A stretch of DNA of 64,000 bases from Nocardia vulneris (GCF_001613425.1 NZ_BDCI01000022.1:124001-188000), one strand, 5' to 3'; numbered from the stretch's first letter, positions 33,422 to 42,290 are shown. The notes: generated from the letters alone by a model not told the origin. Translations and numbers: made by a program.

Positions 33422-34920
33422 AAGGCACTCCCTTCCATGATCATGGCGATGATGTCGTGTTCGGTCAGCTCGGCCGCGGGCGCCGCGTGGATCATCGCGC
33501 CGTCGCGCAGCACCAGCACCCGGTCGGAAAGCCCGAGCAGTTCCGGCAGATCGCTGGAGACGAGCAGCACGGCGACGCCCTGGTCGGCCAGCCGGTGGAT
33601 CTGCGCGTACACGTCGGCGCGCGCGCCCACGTCGACGCCGCGGGTCGGTTCGTCCAGCAGCAGTACCCGGCAGTCGTCGAGCAGCCAGCGGGCCAGGATC
33701 GCCTTCTGCTGATTGCCGCCGGACAGTTCCCGGACCGGATGCGCCGGATCGGACGGGCGGATGCCGACGCGGGCCAGCGCCGCACCGGCATCGGCACGTT
33801 CCCGGCGCCGGTCGAACCAGCCGAAACGGGAGAAGCGCGGCAGCGAGGCCGCGGAAATGTTGCGGCCCACCGATTCCAGCAGGAACAGCGCCTGCGATTT
33901 GCGCTCCTCGGGCGCCAGCCCGAGACCGGCCGCCACCGCCGCGGTGGTGCGGCCCGGCCGGATGCGGTGACCGTCGACCAGGATCTGTCCGGACGACGGT
34001 CGGCGCGCACCGTAGATCGTCTCCAGGATTTCCGAACGTCCCGCGCCCACCAGGCCTGCGAGACCGACGATTTCGCCCGCATGCACCGCGAACGACACGT
34101 CGTGGAAGCGGCCGGTCAGCCCGAGTCCGGTCACCCGCAGTACTGCCGGGGCCGCGGCGGCAGGCGCGGGCCGCGGGGCCTGCAACTCCAGATCGCCGCG
34201 CCCGGTCATCAGCGAGACCACCTGTTCGGTGCTGGTGGTGCGCGCGGGCAGTCCGGCGGCGACGGTACGGCCGTCCTTGAGTACCGTGATCCGGTCGCCG
34301 ATCGTCCGGATCTCGTCCAGGCGATGCGAGATGTACACCACCGCAACGCCTTCGGTGCGAAGCTGCTCGATGATGCGGAACAGGTTGGCCACCTCGTCGT
34401 TACCGAGCGCCGCCGAAGGTTCGTCCATCACGATCAGGCGCGCGTCGTAGGACAGGGCTCGTGCGATGCTCACCACCTGCTTGGCCGCGGCGGGCAAGGT
34501 ACCCACCGCGGTGCCCGGATGCAGCTCGGCATGTCCTAGGCGACCGAGTAATTCGGTGGTGGCTCGGGACGCGGGAGCGCGGCGGGTGAAACCGGCGCGT
34601 GCGTGTTCGTGGCCGAGAAAGATGTTCTCCGCGATGCTGAGCCCGTCGCAGAGATCCAACTCCTGATAGATCGTCGCGATGCCCAGGCGAGTCGCGGCCG
34701 CAGGACCGGACAGCCGCAAAGGCGCTCCTAGCCACTGCAATTCGCCACCGTCGGGCTGGTGCGCGCCGGACAGCACCTTGATCAGCGTCGACTTCCCGGC
34801 CCCGTTCTGGCCGAGCAGGCAGTGCACTTCGCCCGCGCGCACCTCCAGATCGACGTGATCGAGCGCCCGTACACCGGGAAATTCTTTGACGATGCCCCGC
34901 ATGGTGAGCACGGTGTCCAT
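33418..34920 (-). CDS. Sugar ABC transporter ATPase with two nucleotide-binding domains (RbsA-like)
   Basis: 500 residues from ATG 34920. The N-terminal domain has Walker A GQNGAGKST and Walker B LIVMDEPSAAL; its signature is the relaxed LPAAAKQ typical of the family. The C-terminal domain has a degenerate Walker A (GLVGAGRSE), a strong signature LSGGNQQK and Walker B VLLLDEPTRGVD. This two-domain layout is that of RbsA/MglA/XylG carbohydrate importers. It sits 27 bases after the ROK gene and overlaps the permease gene by 4 bases. Confidence 0.95.
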   Translation of the reverse strand: MDTVLTMRGIVKEFPGVRALDHVDLEVRAGEVHCLLGQNGAGKSTLIKVLSGAHQPDGGELQWLGAPLRLSGPAAATRLGIATIYQELDLCDGLSIAENIFLGHEHARAGFTRRAPASRATTELLGRLGHAELHPGTAVGTLPAAAKQVVSIARALSYDARLIVMDEPSAALGNDEVANLFRIIEQLRTEGVAVVYISHRLDEIRTIGDRITVLKDGRTVAAGLPARTTSTEQVVSLMTGRGDLELQAPRPAPAAAAPAVLRVTGLGLTGRFHDVSFAVHAGEIVGLAGLVGAGRSEILETIYGARRPSSGQILVDGHRIRPGRTTAAVAAGLGLAPEERKSQALFLLESVGRNISAASLPRFSRFGWFDRRRERADAGAALARVGIRPSDPAHPVRELSGGNQQKAILARWLLDDCRVLLLDEPTRGVDVGARADVYAQIHRLADQGVAVLLVSSDLPELLGLSDRVLVLRDGAMIHAAPAAELTEHDIIAMIMEGSAL

Positions 34921-34947
34921 GGCCGGCCTCCTTGCCGACGCCGCGGA

Positions 34948-36138
34948 TCAGGCGACGCTGAAGACGTGATCGCTGATGAGCCGGGCCGCGCCGATCACGC
35001 CACCCAGCCCGGCGAGTTCGGACAGCACGATCGGCAGGTTGCCGGTCGCCAGCGGCAACGAGCGGCGGTAGACCACGCTGCGGATCTCCGCGAGCAGCGG
35101 ATGCCCGAAACCCGCTATCCCCCCGGCGATCACCACCAGCCCGGGATTGAAGAAGCTGACCAGGCCCGCCAGCACGGTGCCCAGGTGCGCACCCGCTTCT
35201 CGAATCATGGTCACCGCCAACGGGTCTCCCGCGGCGGCCGCATCGGCCAGATCGATCGCGGTGAGCGTGCCCGCACTCGCCAGCCGTTGCGCGAGGAACG
35301 GCGATCGACCGGCCCGCGCGGCAGTCAGCGCCTCCCTGGCCAATGCCGCCCCGCCCGCGTAAGCCTCGAGACAGCCGGTGTTGCCACAGGCACAGGTCGG
35401 TCCGTCGTCACTGATCCGGATATGCCCGATATCGCCCGCGCTGCCGGACACGCCGCGATAGATCCCGCCGTCGACCACGATCCCGCAGCCGATACCGGTG
35501 CCGACCTTCACCAGCAGGAAATCGTCCACCGAAGGTGCTGAGCCCGCGTGCATTTCGCCGAGGGCGAGGATGTTGACGTCGTTGTCCACGAGCACCGGGC
35601 AGCCCAGCTCCTGCGCGACCACCTCGCGCACCGGAAATCGGTGCCACCCCGGCATGATCGGCGGCGTCACCGGCATACCGTCCCGGAAACTCACCGGGCC
35701 CGGCACCCCGATCCCCGCGCCGTGCAGTCGACCGGCCGCCGCATGTTCGTCTCGTAGTTTGCCGAGCAGATCCACCGCTCGTTCCAGCACTGCCGCCGGT
35801 CCCTGCCGGATATCGCAGGGCTCGGAAAGGTGACCCAGCACCCGCAATTCGCCGTCGGTCACCGCGACATCGATCGAGGTGGCGCCGATATCCACCGCCG
35901 CGAACCGCAGGCCGGACGCCAGCCGCGCGATCGCCGAACGGCGGCCACCGCTGGAGTCCGCGAGGCCTCCCGCCTCCACCAGCCCGAGTTCGGCCAGCCG
36001 CGCCAGCTCGACCGCGAGCTTCGACCTGGACAGCTCCATCGGCTGCCCGAGATCCGACCGCGACCGCGGTCCGTGATCCCGCAACAGCCGCAACAGCCGC
36101 GCCTGGTGGGCATTTTCGGGTCTCGCCGCGATCCGCAT
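34948..36138 (-). CDS. ROK-family transcriptional repressor, first gene of the sugar operon
   Basis: 396 residues from ATG 36138. An N-terminal winged helix (RLLRLLRDHGPRSRSDLGQP then MELSRSKLAVELARL) is joined to a ROK sugar-kinase-like domain: AAVDIGATSIDVAVTDG at the phosphate loop, GIGVPGPVSF, VLVDNDVNILALGEM, GTGIGCGIV, and the zinc motif GHIRISDDGPTCACGNTGCL. Proteins of this layout (NagC/XylR type) release DNA when they bind a sugar or sugar phosphate. It is the first gene of a six-gene operon. The palindrome at 36221-36241, 83 bases upstream, is its probable operator. Confidence 0.94.
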   Translation of the reverse strand: MRIAARPENAHQARLLRLLRDHGPRSRSDLGQPMELSRSKLAVELARLAELGLVEAGGLADSSGGRRSAIARLASGLRFAAVDIGATSIDVAVTDGELRVLGHLSEPCDIRQGPAAVLERAVDLLGKLRDEHAAAGRLHGAGIGVPGPVSFRDGMPVTPPIMPGWHRFPVREVVAQELGCPVLVDNDVNILALGEMHAGSAPSVDDFLLVKVGTGIGCGIVVDGGIYRGVSGSAGDIGHIRISDDGPTCACGNTGCLEAYAGGAALAREALTAARAGRSPFLAQRLASAGTLTAIDLADAAAAGDPLAVTMIREAGAHLGTVLAGLVSFFNPGLVVIAGGIAGFGHPLLAEIRSVVYRRSLPLATGNLPIVLSELAGLGGVIGAARLISDHVFSVA

Positions 36139-36220
36139 CGTTCCCTCTTTCCAACGGATGCCCGCGATTCAACCCCACTTTGTCAGCCCGTGTAGTCACT
36201 TCCGTCAGATTGATACGAAG

Positions 36221-36241
36221 TTTGTCCTGTTACAGGACAAA
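36221..36241. promoter_or_regulatory. Perfect palindrome, probable ROK operator
   Basis: Arms TTTGTCCTG and CAGGACAAA, perfect over 9 bases, flank TTA. A further half-site-like ACTTTGTC lies nearer the gene at 36176-36183. The site is 83 bases before the ROK start, the right place to control the whole sugar operon. Confidence 0.7.
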
Positions 36242-36305
36242 GTAGGGCATGCGGTCGCGTGCCCGCCGGTCTCGGGATCTCTCCGGACCGGCGGACGAGG
36301 CGACC

Positions 36306-36911
36306 TCACGCAGGGGCGCCGAGCGGCGGATGTTCGAGCACCCGCGGCTTGTACTCGACCAGCTGGATGCGGCCGTCGAAGGTGCGGTGCTCGGTCATCT
36401 CGAGGGCGACGTCCGGATAACCGTCGTAGATGCGTTCCGCGCCCGTGGCCCCGGTGATCACCGGGAACATCACGACCCGGAACCGGTCGACGAGTCCGGC
36501 GCGCAGCAGGGAGCGGCACAGGCTCAAACTGCCGATCGTGCTGATGATCCCCGAGCCGCTGGACTTCATCGCGCGCACCGCCTCGACGGCGTCATCGCGG
36601 ACCAGCGTGGAATTGGCCCACTTCAACGGATCTTCCAGCGAAGAGGAGAACACCACCTTGGACGCTTTCGTGAGCTCGTCGACCGACGCCTCTTCCTCCG
36701 GCCTGAACTCGTCTTGACCGTCCGGCACCTCCCCGGCGGCGAAGCCCGACATCAGCCGATAGGTGTTCGCCCCCATCAAATAGGTGACCTCCGGCTGCTC
36801 ACCGAGCCACGCGAGATACTCCGGCCCTTCGAGCCCCCAAAACCCGGGCCACCCCTCGCCCGACGCGTAGCCGTCGAGAGAAGTGATGAAGTCGACGAGA
36901 AGCTCCGACAT
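36306..36911 (-). CDS. Dihydrofolate reductase-family (RibD C-terminal) protein
   Basis: 201 residues. Matches the RibD-C/DHFR-like family: MSELLVDFITSLDGYASGEG at the N-terminus (SLDG signature), TYLMGANTYRLMSGF, KVVFSSSLEDPLKW, and GSGIISTIGSLSLCRSLLRA then GLVDRFRVVMFPVITG. These proteins reduce pterin- or pyrimidine-like substrates with NADPH, but most stand-alone members are uncharacterised. It starts on ATG 36911 with GGAAAGGAC upstream and is probably monocistronic. Confidence 0.88.
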   Translation of the reverse strand: MSELLVDFITSLDGYASGEGWPGFWGLEGPEYLAWLGEQPEVTYLMGANTYRLMSGFAAGEVPDGQDEFRPEEEASVDELTKASKVVFSSSLEDPLKWANSTLVRDDAVEAVRAMKSSGSGIISTIGSLSLCRSLLRAGLVDRFRVVMFPVITGATGAERIYDGYPDVALEMTEHRTFDGRIQLVEYKPRVLEHPPLGAPA

Positions 36912-37119
36912 GACGATGTCCTTTCCTAGGGTGTTACAAACTCTGACCGGCCGAGAGCCGCAAACTCATCGGCCGCGCCGTGGACAGCGCGGAAACGCGT
37001 CCCACCGCGCTGGCCGGGGTTCCAGTCCGGCTCGCATTGCCACTGCGGCTCTGGCACGAACGTAGGCGACGGGGCGGCCGGCGACTCGCGGTTCGGTGCG
37101 GTTCGCAGCTGTGTGGGCG

Positions 37120-37851
37120 TCAGCTCTGACCGCGGCACGAACCAGGGTTCGGCGCAGGTGTTGGCGGCGTCTGCTCAGGTTGCGGGTGCGGCCTCGGCAT
37201 GGGTGTGGGCGTGGACCCGGGGGTTGGCGGCATCGGTTCGGAGGTTGGGGTCGGCTCGGGGTAGCCCTTGGGGACGTTCCAGATCGAGTCGTCGGGAGGT
37301 GTGGCTGTGGTGAACTCCGGGATCGGTGAGACGGCGAAATACCTTGGTGTGTAGGGGATTTTCGAGGTGGAGTCGGCGAGCGCGGAGGTCGCTTGGGCGT
37401 CTGGTCGGGGCGCGGCGGGGTGCGGACGCGGTGCGTGGTTGGGCGTGGGTTGTGGCGTGGTGGCGGTGCCCAGCGCGTCGGCCGAGTCGGCCACCTGCTC
37501 CAGGATGTCGGCCAACTGCGTCAGCGATTCCGGCCCATGGACGAGTTCGCCCAAGGCTGCCGTCGTGGCCTCGATCCATACGGCCAGCAGTTCCGCGGCC
37601 CGATACTGGCCGGCGGCGTAGGAGTCGATGGTCTCGGCGGTGCTTCCGATGCCCGCGAACAGATTGCGTTGCGCCGCAAGGTATCCCTGCGGCCCGTCGG
37701 CGAACGTGCTCCCGTACCCGTCGCCGCCCCAGGCCGCCCCCTTCGCGGCCAGCGAGCGCGCCAAGTGGGCAAGGATGCCGTTCAGGCGGTCACGGCCGCG
37801 CCGGAAAGGTCCGTTCCCGGTATTGATGGAACTTTGATACCGCTGCGGCAC
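37120..37851 (-). CDS. WXG100-like protein with proline-rich tail, likely type VII secretion substrate
   Basis: 243 residues from GTG 37851 (VPQRYQSSINTGNGPFRRGR), chosen because GTGAGAG precedes it and the upstream extension runs through the cspA terminator. The first 110 residues are helical with the WxG turn in GAAWGGDGYGSTFADGPQGY, followed by a second helix (STAETIDSYAAGQYRAAELL). The last 100 residues are Pro/Thr-rich (PMPPTPGSTPTPMPRPHPQP), as in wall-spanning or exported tails. The helix-WxG-helix pattern points to export by an ESX-type system, though no ESX genes are nearby. A lone Cys lies near the end. Function unknown. Confidence 0.6.
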   Translation of the reverse strand: MPQRYQSSINTGNGPFRRGRDRLNGILAHLARSLAAKGAAWGGDGYGSTFADGPQGYLAAQRNLFAGIGSTAETIDSYAAGQYRAAELLAVWIEATTAALGELVHGPESLTQLADILEQVADSADALGTATTPQPTPNHAPRPHPAAPRPDAQATSALADSTSKIPYTPRYFAVSPIPEFTTATPPDDSIWNVPKGYPEPTPTSEPMPPTPGSTPTPMPRPHPQPEQTPPTPAPNPGSCRGQS

Positions 37852-37941
37852 AACAGCTCTCACTTTGACGCGCTGTTTACACCGTTCGCTTCGGCGCGCA
37901 TGCGCTCGGCGAGCTACCGGCAGAGGGTTCCGGAACGCACA

Positions 37942-37973
37942 AAAGCCCCGCACCCCAAGGGTGCGAGGCTTTC
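37942..37973 (-). terminator. Rho-independent terminator of cspA
   Basis: On the minus strand AAAGCCTCGCACCC pairs with GGGTGCGGGGCTTT (one mismatch) and is followed by a T-rich stretch. It lies 15 bases past the cspA stop. Confidence 0.8.
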
Positions 37974-37987
37974 TCTACCTGCGGAAC

Positions 37988-38191
37988 TCAGATAGCGCGG
38001 ACGTCCTGGGCCTGGGGGCCCTTCTGTCCCTGACCGACCTCGAACTCCACGCGCTGTCCTTCTTCGAGGGACTTGAAGCCCGAGCCGGAAACAGCGGAGT
38101 AGTGCACGAACACGTCAGCGCCGCCACCGTCTTGCGCGATGAAGCCGAAGCCTTTTTCAGCGTTGAACCATTTCACAGTGCCTTGCGTCAT
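37988..38191 (-). CDS. cspA: Cold-shock protein (CspA family)
   Basis: 67 residues, the standard length. A single cold-shock domain that binds single-stranded RNA/DNA: TVKWFNAEKGFGFI contains RNP1 (KGFGFI) and DVFVHYSAV contains RNP2 (VFVHY). It acts as an RNA chaperone in the cytoplasm. The 197-base non-coding region between it and the next divergent gene probably includes a long 5' leader, common for csp genes, but no conserved cold-box was identified. A clear terminator follows the stop. Confidence 0.97.
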   Translation of the reverse strand: MTQGTVKWFNAEKGFGFIAQDGGGADVFVHYSAVSGSGFKSLEEGQRVEFEVGQGQKGPQAQDVRAI

Positions 38192-38388
38192 TACTTTACT
38201 TCACACTTTTCTGTAGATGAGCCGAGCAAATCACTGCGATAAGCCTGGTCTCACCCGACAACCATCGCACGTCTTCCTGAGAAAATCCCAAATTGTGAGC
38301 CAGCCAACCCTCGGCGCGGGCCGATCTGGCGGAAAAACGCCAGGCTGGAGTCGCGAGCCGGACCGCGGTGCGGCAGGGTGGACCCACC

Positions 38389-39126
38389 ATGACCGACAAC
38401 GACGATCACACGCAGATCAGCAGGTGGCGCCACGGTATCCGGCTGGCGCTGTGTGCCGTTTTCCTGCTCGGACTGTTCTATCTCGTCGCGATCGCACGGG
38501 TCGTCGACGTCGCGGGCGTGCGCGACGCGATCGGGGCGACCGGGCCGGCCGCGCCACTGGTCTACGCCGTAGTGGCGGCGCTGCTCGGCGCGATCTTCGT
38601 GCCCGGCCCGATCCTGGCCGCCGGAAGTGGTTTCCTGTTCGGCCCCGTGCTCGGCACCTTCGTGACCCTGGGCGCGGTGGTGGGCACGGCCACGGTTTCG
38701 AGCTTTCTCGGGCGGCGGGCCGGGCGCGACAGCGCGCGCGGTCTGCTCGGCACGGAGCGGGCCGACCGCATCGACGCCGCGATCGAACGCGGCGGGTTGT
38801 GGGCCGTGGTCGGGCAGCGTTTCGTCCCCGGCATTTCCGATGCCCTCGCGTCCTACGTGTTCGGCGCGTTCGGAGTTCCGCTGTGGCAGATGGCGATCGG
38901 CGCGTTCATCGGTTCGGCGCCACGGGCTTTCGTCTACACCGCGCTGGGCGCGTCCATCGGCGATCTGTCGGCACCCCTGGCCTACACCGCGATCGCGGTC
39001 TGGTGCGTAGTCGCCGTACTCGGCGCTTTCGCCGCGCACCGCGGCTTCCGCGCCTGGCGGTACCACGGTCGAGTCCGGAAACCCGCACCCGCGCAGGACG
39101 ATACGCACGACCCGCGGCAGAGCTGA
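38389..39126 (+). CDS. VTT-domain (TVP38/TMEM64, DedA-related) membrane protein
   Basis: 245 residues from ATG 38389; a GTG at 38368 is possible. Five or six hydrophobic segments. The VTT signature region is IFVPGPILAAGSGFLFGPVL, then GTATVSSFLGRRAGRDSARG and VGQRFVPGISDALASYVFGA, with the conserved GxxxG and FxPGI elements of TMEM64-like proteins. Family members are now linked to lipid scramblase-like or undecaprenyl phosphate flipping roles. It converges on the DD-peptidase gene, with 3 bases between stops. Specific role is inference. Confidence 0.87.
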   Translation: MTDNDDHTQISRWRHGIRLALCAVFLLGLFYLVAIARVVDVAGVRDAIGATGPAAPLVYAVVAALLGAIFVPGPILAAGSGFLFGPVLGTFVTLGAVVGTATVSSFLGRRAGRDSARGLLGTERADRIDAAIERGGLWAVVGQRFVPGISDALASYVFGAFGVPLWQMAIGAFIGSAPRAFVYTALGASIGDLSAPLAYTAIAVWCVVAVLGAFAAHRGFRAWRYHGRVRKPAPAQDDTHDPRQS

Positions 39127-39129
39127 CCG

Positions 39130-40032
39130 CTAGCCGATCGGAAGTACGGAGAAGATGGGGTGATAGACCCAGTCCAGGATGCGCTCGGCATCCTCTTTAG
39201 CCGCGACGGCACCGTACGGAGAGCTGTGCAGGACCACGCCGATCAACGGTATCCCCGCCCGGACCGTGTGGAACAGCAGACAGGTTCCCGCAGCATCGGT
39301 GTAGCCGGTTTTGATGCCGGAGGCCCCGGGATAGTCGCCCAATAGCAGGTTCGTCGTGTGCCAGAAATGCTCACGATTGCCGGGGCCCGCGGGCAGGTGA
39401 TAATCGGGTGTGCCGGCGATCTCGCGCAGCACCGGTTGGCGAGTCACACGCAAACCCAGGGCGATCAGGTCCGCCGGGGTGGAATAGGTGGAGTGGTCCG
39501 TCGGCGTCGGCAATCCGCTGGGGTCGGCGAAATACGTTCCCGCCAATCCCATTTGCCCCGCAAGGCCGTTCATCCGGGCAAGGAAGTCGCCTTGGCCCGG
39601 CCCGAATGCTTCGGCGAGGGTGTAGGCGGCGTCGCAGCCCGACGGCAGCATCAGCGCGTAGAGCAGCTGCCGCGCGGTGAGCACCTCGCCGGGGCTCAAG
39701 CCCGCGGTGCTCCCGTCATGCCGGACGCAGTAGGCGATGCTCTCCGACGGCACGGTGACCGCCCGGTCCAGATCACCGGTCTCGGCCACGACCAGCGCCG
39801 TCATCACCTTCGCGATACTGGCTATCGGCAGCCGAGTGTTCAGCTCGCGCGACCACAGCACCGTGCCGGTGAGGCCGTCGGCCAGCGCGGCGCCCGCTGC
39901 CTGCACGCCATCCGGCGCCGGAGTCGTCCAGGGCAACTGGCTCTGCGCGGGAGTGGCAGCGACGCCCTGCCCGACTGCCACGAGCAGCACGCCGGCGACC
40001 ACCGCTTGCAACAATCGGGCAATTATTCGCAT
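39130..40032 (-). CDS. D-alanyl-D-alanine carboxypeptidase/transpeptidase (S11, K15-like)
   Basis: 300 residues with a signal peptide (RIIARLLQAVVAGVLLVAVG, cleavage near residue 26). It carries all three penicillin-binding motifs: SIAK at 72-75 (Ser72 nucleophile), SGC at 131-133, and KTG at 241-243. Cys in the second motif, where most enzymes have SGN or SYN, is also seen in the Streptomyces K15 DD-transpeptidase. It trims or links peptidoglycan stem peptides outside the membrane. It lacks the C-terminal membrane-anchoring domain of PBP5, so it may be soluble or held by its signal. Confidence 0.92.
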   Translation of the reverse strand: MRIIARLLQAVVAGVLLVAVGQGVAATPAQSQLPWTTPAPDGVQAAGAALADGLTGTVLWSRELNTRLPIASIAKVMTALVVAETGDLDRAVTVPSESIAYCVRHDGSTAGLSPGEVLTARQLLYALMLPSGCDAAYTLAEAFGPGQGDFLARMNGLAGQMGLAGTYFADPSGLPTPTDHSTYSTPADLIALGLRVTRQPVLREIAGTPDYHLPAGPGNREHFWHTTNLLLGDYPGASGIKTGYTDAAGTCLLFHTVRAGIPLIGVVLHSSPYGAVAAKEDAERILDWVYHPIFSVLPIG

Positions 40033-40092
40033 GGCCGCATTCTGCCTTTACCCGGCGTCGACCAGCGGTATTTCGGCACGACACGGCGCGAG

Positions 40093-41139
40093 TCACCCGG
40101 ATAACGGCAACGACCGTTCGGTGCGCGTTTCGTCCAGAGCCTCGCGAATAAACCGACCGATCTTGCCGATGGCTGCCCGCGACTCGGGAACGAGGGGCGC
40201 GGCGAGCGGCAGCACATGGATCCCGCTTTCCCAGAGTTCCAGTTGCACCGCGACGTTCGCCGCCGAATATTTCTTGACGAGTTCCTCCGCGTCGGGCAGC
40301 AGCACCTCCGTGGTACCCACGTGGATGAGGGCCGGTGGCATACCGGAGAAATCGTGATTGACCGGCGACCAGGCGGGATCGAGCCGACCCTCGTGGCGCA
40401 ATCCCCAATCCACCAGGAGGGCGTACATGGCATCGGGGGTGTGCGGCTCGCGACGCTCATTGGCATGGTCGCGGCGGCGGGCCGAATCGAAGTCGGCCCA
40501 CGGCGAGAGGGCGACGATGGCCTGTGGCATGGGGAGTTTTCGGTCGCGAACAGCTAGTCCGACCGAAAAGGCCAGTCCCGCCCCGACCGAGTCGCCGGCC
40601 AACACGATCCGGTCACCCGGCAGCCCCAGACTCAGCAGATAGCGATAGGCGTCGACGCAGTCCTCGATCGTTTCGGTGATATGCGCTTGCGGCAGTTGCC
40701 GATACGCGACGTTGAATACCGGAACGCCGGCGGCGCAGGCGATCCGGGCAACCATCCTGCGGTGAGTATTCAAGCCACCGGTAACCAGCCCGCCGCCATG
40801 AAAGTAAAGGATGGCGGCACCCCGGTCGAGTGGTTCCGTGCCGGTGGATTCGTCCCAAATCCACTCGGCCACACAGGTATCGAGGTCGACACCGCGCACG
40901 CCGACGCCTCTCGGAATCGGCAATCTGGCCGCCAGGAGGTCCAGACGGCTTGCCCGATAGGCGATTTCGACCGGAGCCAGCCAGCCCCGGCGGTTCGCCC
41001 ACAGCGCGAGATCTTCGATCACCCGCAGAGTCGCCCGTAACAGCAGGTGCACCAATTTCAGGCGCAGACCCGCCGTATGCGTCCACTGCGATACCGGAGC
41101 CGCGCAACAGGCGCCCACGTGCTCGTTCACGTATTCCAT
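40093..41139 (-). CDS. HSL-type alpha/beta hydrolase (LipN/LipH-like esterase)
   Basis: 348 residues from ATG 41139. Hormone-sensitive lipase family: the oxyanion motif HGGG in ILYFHGGGLVTGG, nucleophile in LAGDSVGAGLA, catalytic Asp probably in VLLPDAEEL and His in ESGIHVLPLA. The helical N-terminal cap (RLKLVHLLLRATLRVIEDLA) is amphipathic. It should hydrolyse short-chain esters, in the cytoplasm or at the membrane. It is followed upstream by a small membrane protein gene on the same strand 39 bases away, so the two may be cotranscribed. Confidence 0.88.
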   Translation of the reverse strand: MEYVNEHVGACCAAPVSQWTHTAGLRLKLVHLLLRATLRVIEDLALWANRRGWLAPVEIAYRASRLDLLAARLPIPRGVGVRGVDLDTCVAEWIWDESTGTEPLDRGAAILYFHGGGLVTGGLNTHRRMVARIACAAGVPVFNVAYRQLPQAHITETIEDCVDAYRYLLSLGLPGDRIVLAGDSVGAGLAFSVGLAVRDRKLPMPQAIVALSPWADFDSARRRDHANERREPHTPDAMYALLVDWGLRHEGRLDPAWSPVNHDFSGMPPALIHVGTTEVLLPDAEELVKKYSAANVAVQLELWESGIHVLPLAAPLVPESRAAIGKIGRFIREALDETRTERSLPLSG

Positions 41140-41178
41140 TCGGATGCCGTTTCCTCGATATGTCGAAGGTCGCCGGAA

Positions 41179-41559
41179 TTACTGCTTGGCGGCCAAAGAG
41201 CCCGCGGTTGCCTCCAGCGCCGAGGCGGTCAGCGCCACGAAACCGACCGAGAGCTTCGCCTGCCGGGATGCGCCCGCGGTGGTCAGTGCACCGAAGCCGT
41301 CCCACGCGTCCGCCGCCGCGCTGGCCAGCAGACTCTTCGACAGCACAGGTGAGCCGGACCGGGCCGCCGACAACGTCACCGATCCCATGATGATTTCCCG
41401 CACACCGAGCATTTTGTTGGTGATACGCAATTCCGGGGTATCGCCGTCCGGACCGAAAGTGGCGATATTGAGCAGTTTCGGATTGAACATGTATCCGAGG
41501 CCGAGCAGGATCCGGGATACGCCGAGCGCCGTGGACAGCGGTCCAACCAGTTTCTTCAT
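41179..41559 (-). CDS. Small membrane protein, 126 residues
   Basis: Starts MKKLVGPLSTALGVSRILLG at ATG 41559. Three or four weakly hydrophobic segments with Ala/Ser/Gly content (GYMFNPKLLNIATFG, LRITNKMLGVREIIMGSVTL, GFVALTASALEATAGSLAAK) suggest an integral membrane protein of the DUF4267-like or related group; I cannot assign it firmly. It probably shares a transcript with the esterase gene 39 bases downstream. Nothing more can be said of its function. Confidence 0.6.
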   Translation of the reverse strand: MKKLVGPLSTALGVSRILLGLGYMFNPKLLNIATFGPDGDTPELRITNKMLGVREIIMGSVTLSAARSGSPVLSKSLLASAAADAWDGFGALTTAGASRQAKLSVGFVALTASALEATAGSLAAKQ

Positions 41560-41780
41560 ATCGCCAGAGTCCACCGGCGACGGCAGTGGCACCAGGACGC
41601 AACCATGGCGATTCCGGCCATGCGGCCGCTCAGCTCGGGCGGCAGGCGAAATCCGCAGGAGCCGCGGCTATTACAAGCACTGACTGGCCCTCTCCCGCGC
41701 CATACATCGGCAGCCGGTGCGGGACTTGTCGGTGCCGTCACATACCTTGGGCGCATCGTGATCGACCGGGAGGGAGAACG

Positions 41781-42290
41781 ATGGCCTCGAATCCGAGTGC
41801 CACGCCGGAGGAACCGGCTTGGGAAAACGCTTCTGTCGTGCGGGTTCTGCCCGCTGTCGCACCGCGCAAGCTGAACAAGGTGCCGTTCGTGGAGCTGGCC
41901 GACGGACGCCTGCAGGGCGTGGTGTCGAGCGGCTCCGATATATCACGGGTGTACGTGGCCTCGGTGACCGCGGGGACGCACGGGCTGAGCTGCAGCACCA
42001 ACAACAACCGGCCGTGCGGCGGGTTGAACCAGGGGTGGACCTGCAAGCATCTGGATTCGCTCATCGATGAAGCGGTGCTCCAATACGGACAGGATCGGGT
42101 GGCCCGTTTCCTGCGCGTGGAAGTCCCGGAGGGCGCGCGACTCGTCAACTGCCTCAACGGAACTCGGGATCCGGCCCCGGCGGCCGCGGTGTTCAGCAGA
42201 TTCCTGCGGCACCTGACCTATCTCGAGCTGCCGGGCAGCACGACGCCGATTCCGGAGTTGCACTGGTTCCCCGCGGGGGTGGGTCGCTGA
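41781..42290 (+). CDS. SWIM-like zinc-binding protein, first gene of the MoxR-VWA operon
   Basis: 169 residues from ATG 41781, preceded by GGGAGGGAGA. The protein is basic to neutral and mainly beta in the first 65 residues. It then shows Cys71, Cys79, Cys88 and His90 in LSCSTNNNRPCGGLNQGWTC followed by KHL: C-x7-C-x8-C-x-H. This resembles the SWIM zinc finger (CxCx(n)CxH) with the second Cys moved. SWIM proteins occur beside MoxR ATPases and VWA proteins in many bacteria, including E. coli yehQ. The stop overlaps the ATG of the next gene (TGATG), so the two are coupled. It probably binds nucleic acid or protein. Confidence 0.75.
   Translation: MASNPSATPEEPAWENASVVRVLPAVAPRKLNKVPFVELADGRLQGVVSSGSDISRVYVASVTAGTHGLSCSTNNNRPCGGLNQGWTCKHLDSLIDEAVLQYGQDRVARFLRVEVPEGARLVNCLNGTRDPAPAAAVFSRFLRHLTYLELPGSTTPIPELHWFPAGVGR

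Noticed and set aside
31293..33428. A 711-codon frame joining the binding protein to sequence over the permease gene
   Set aside because: The upstream part is a frame shadow of the permease; the lipoprotein signal peptide at 32339 marks the true start.
37852..37953. N-terminal extension of the WXG-like protein to an ATG at 37953
   Set aside because: It is Arg/Cys-rich and reads through the cspA terminator; the GTG at 37851 has a good RBS and starts the plausible protein.
38192..38388. 68-codon minus-strand frame in the cspA leader
   Set aside because: No similarity to any family and lies in the expected untranslated leader.
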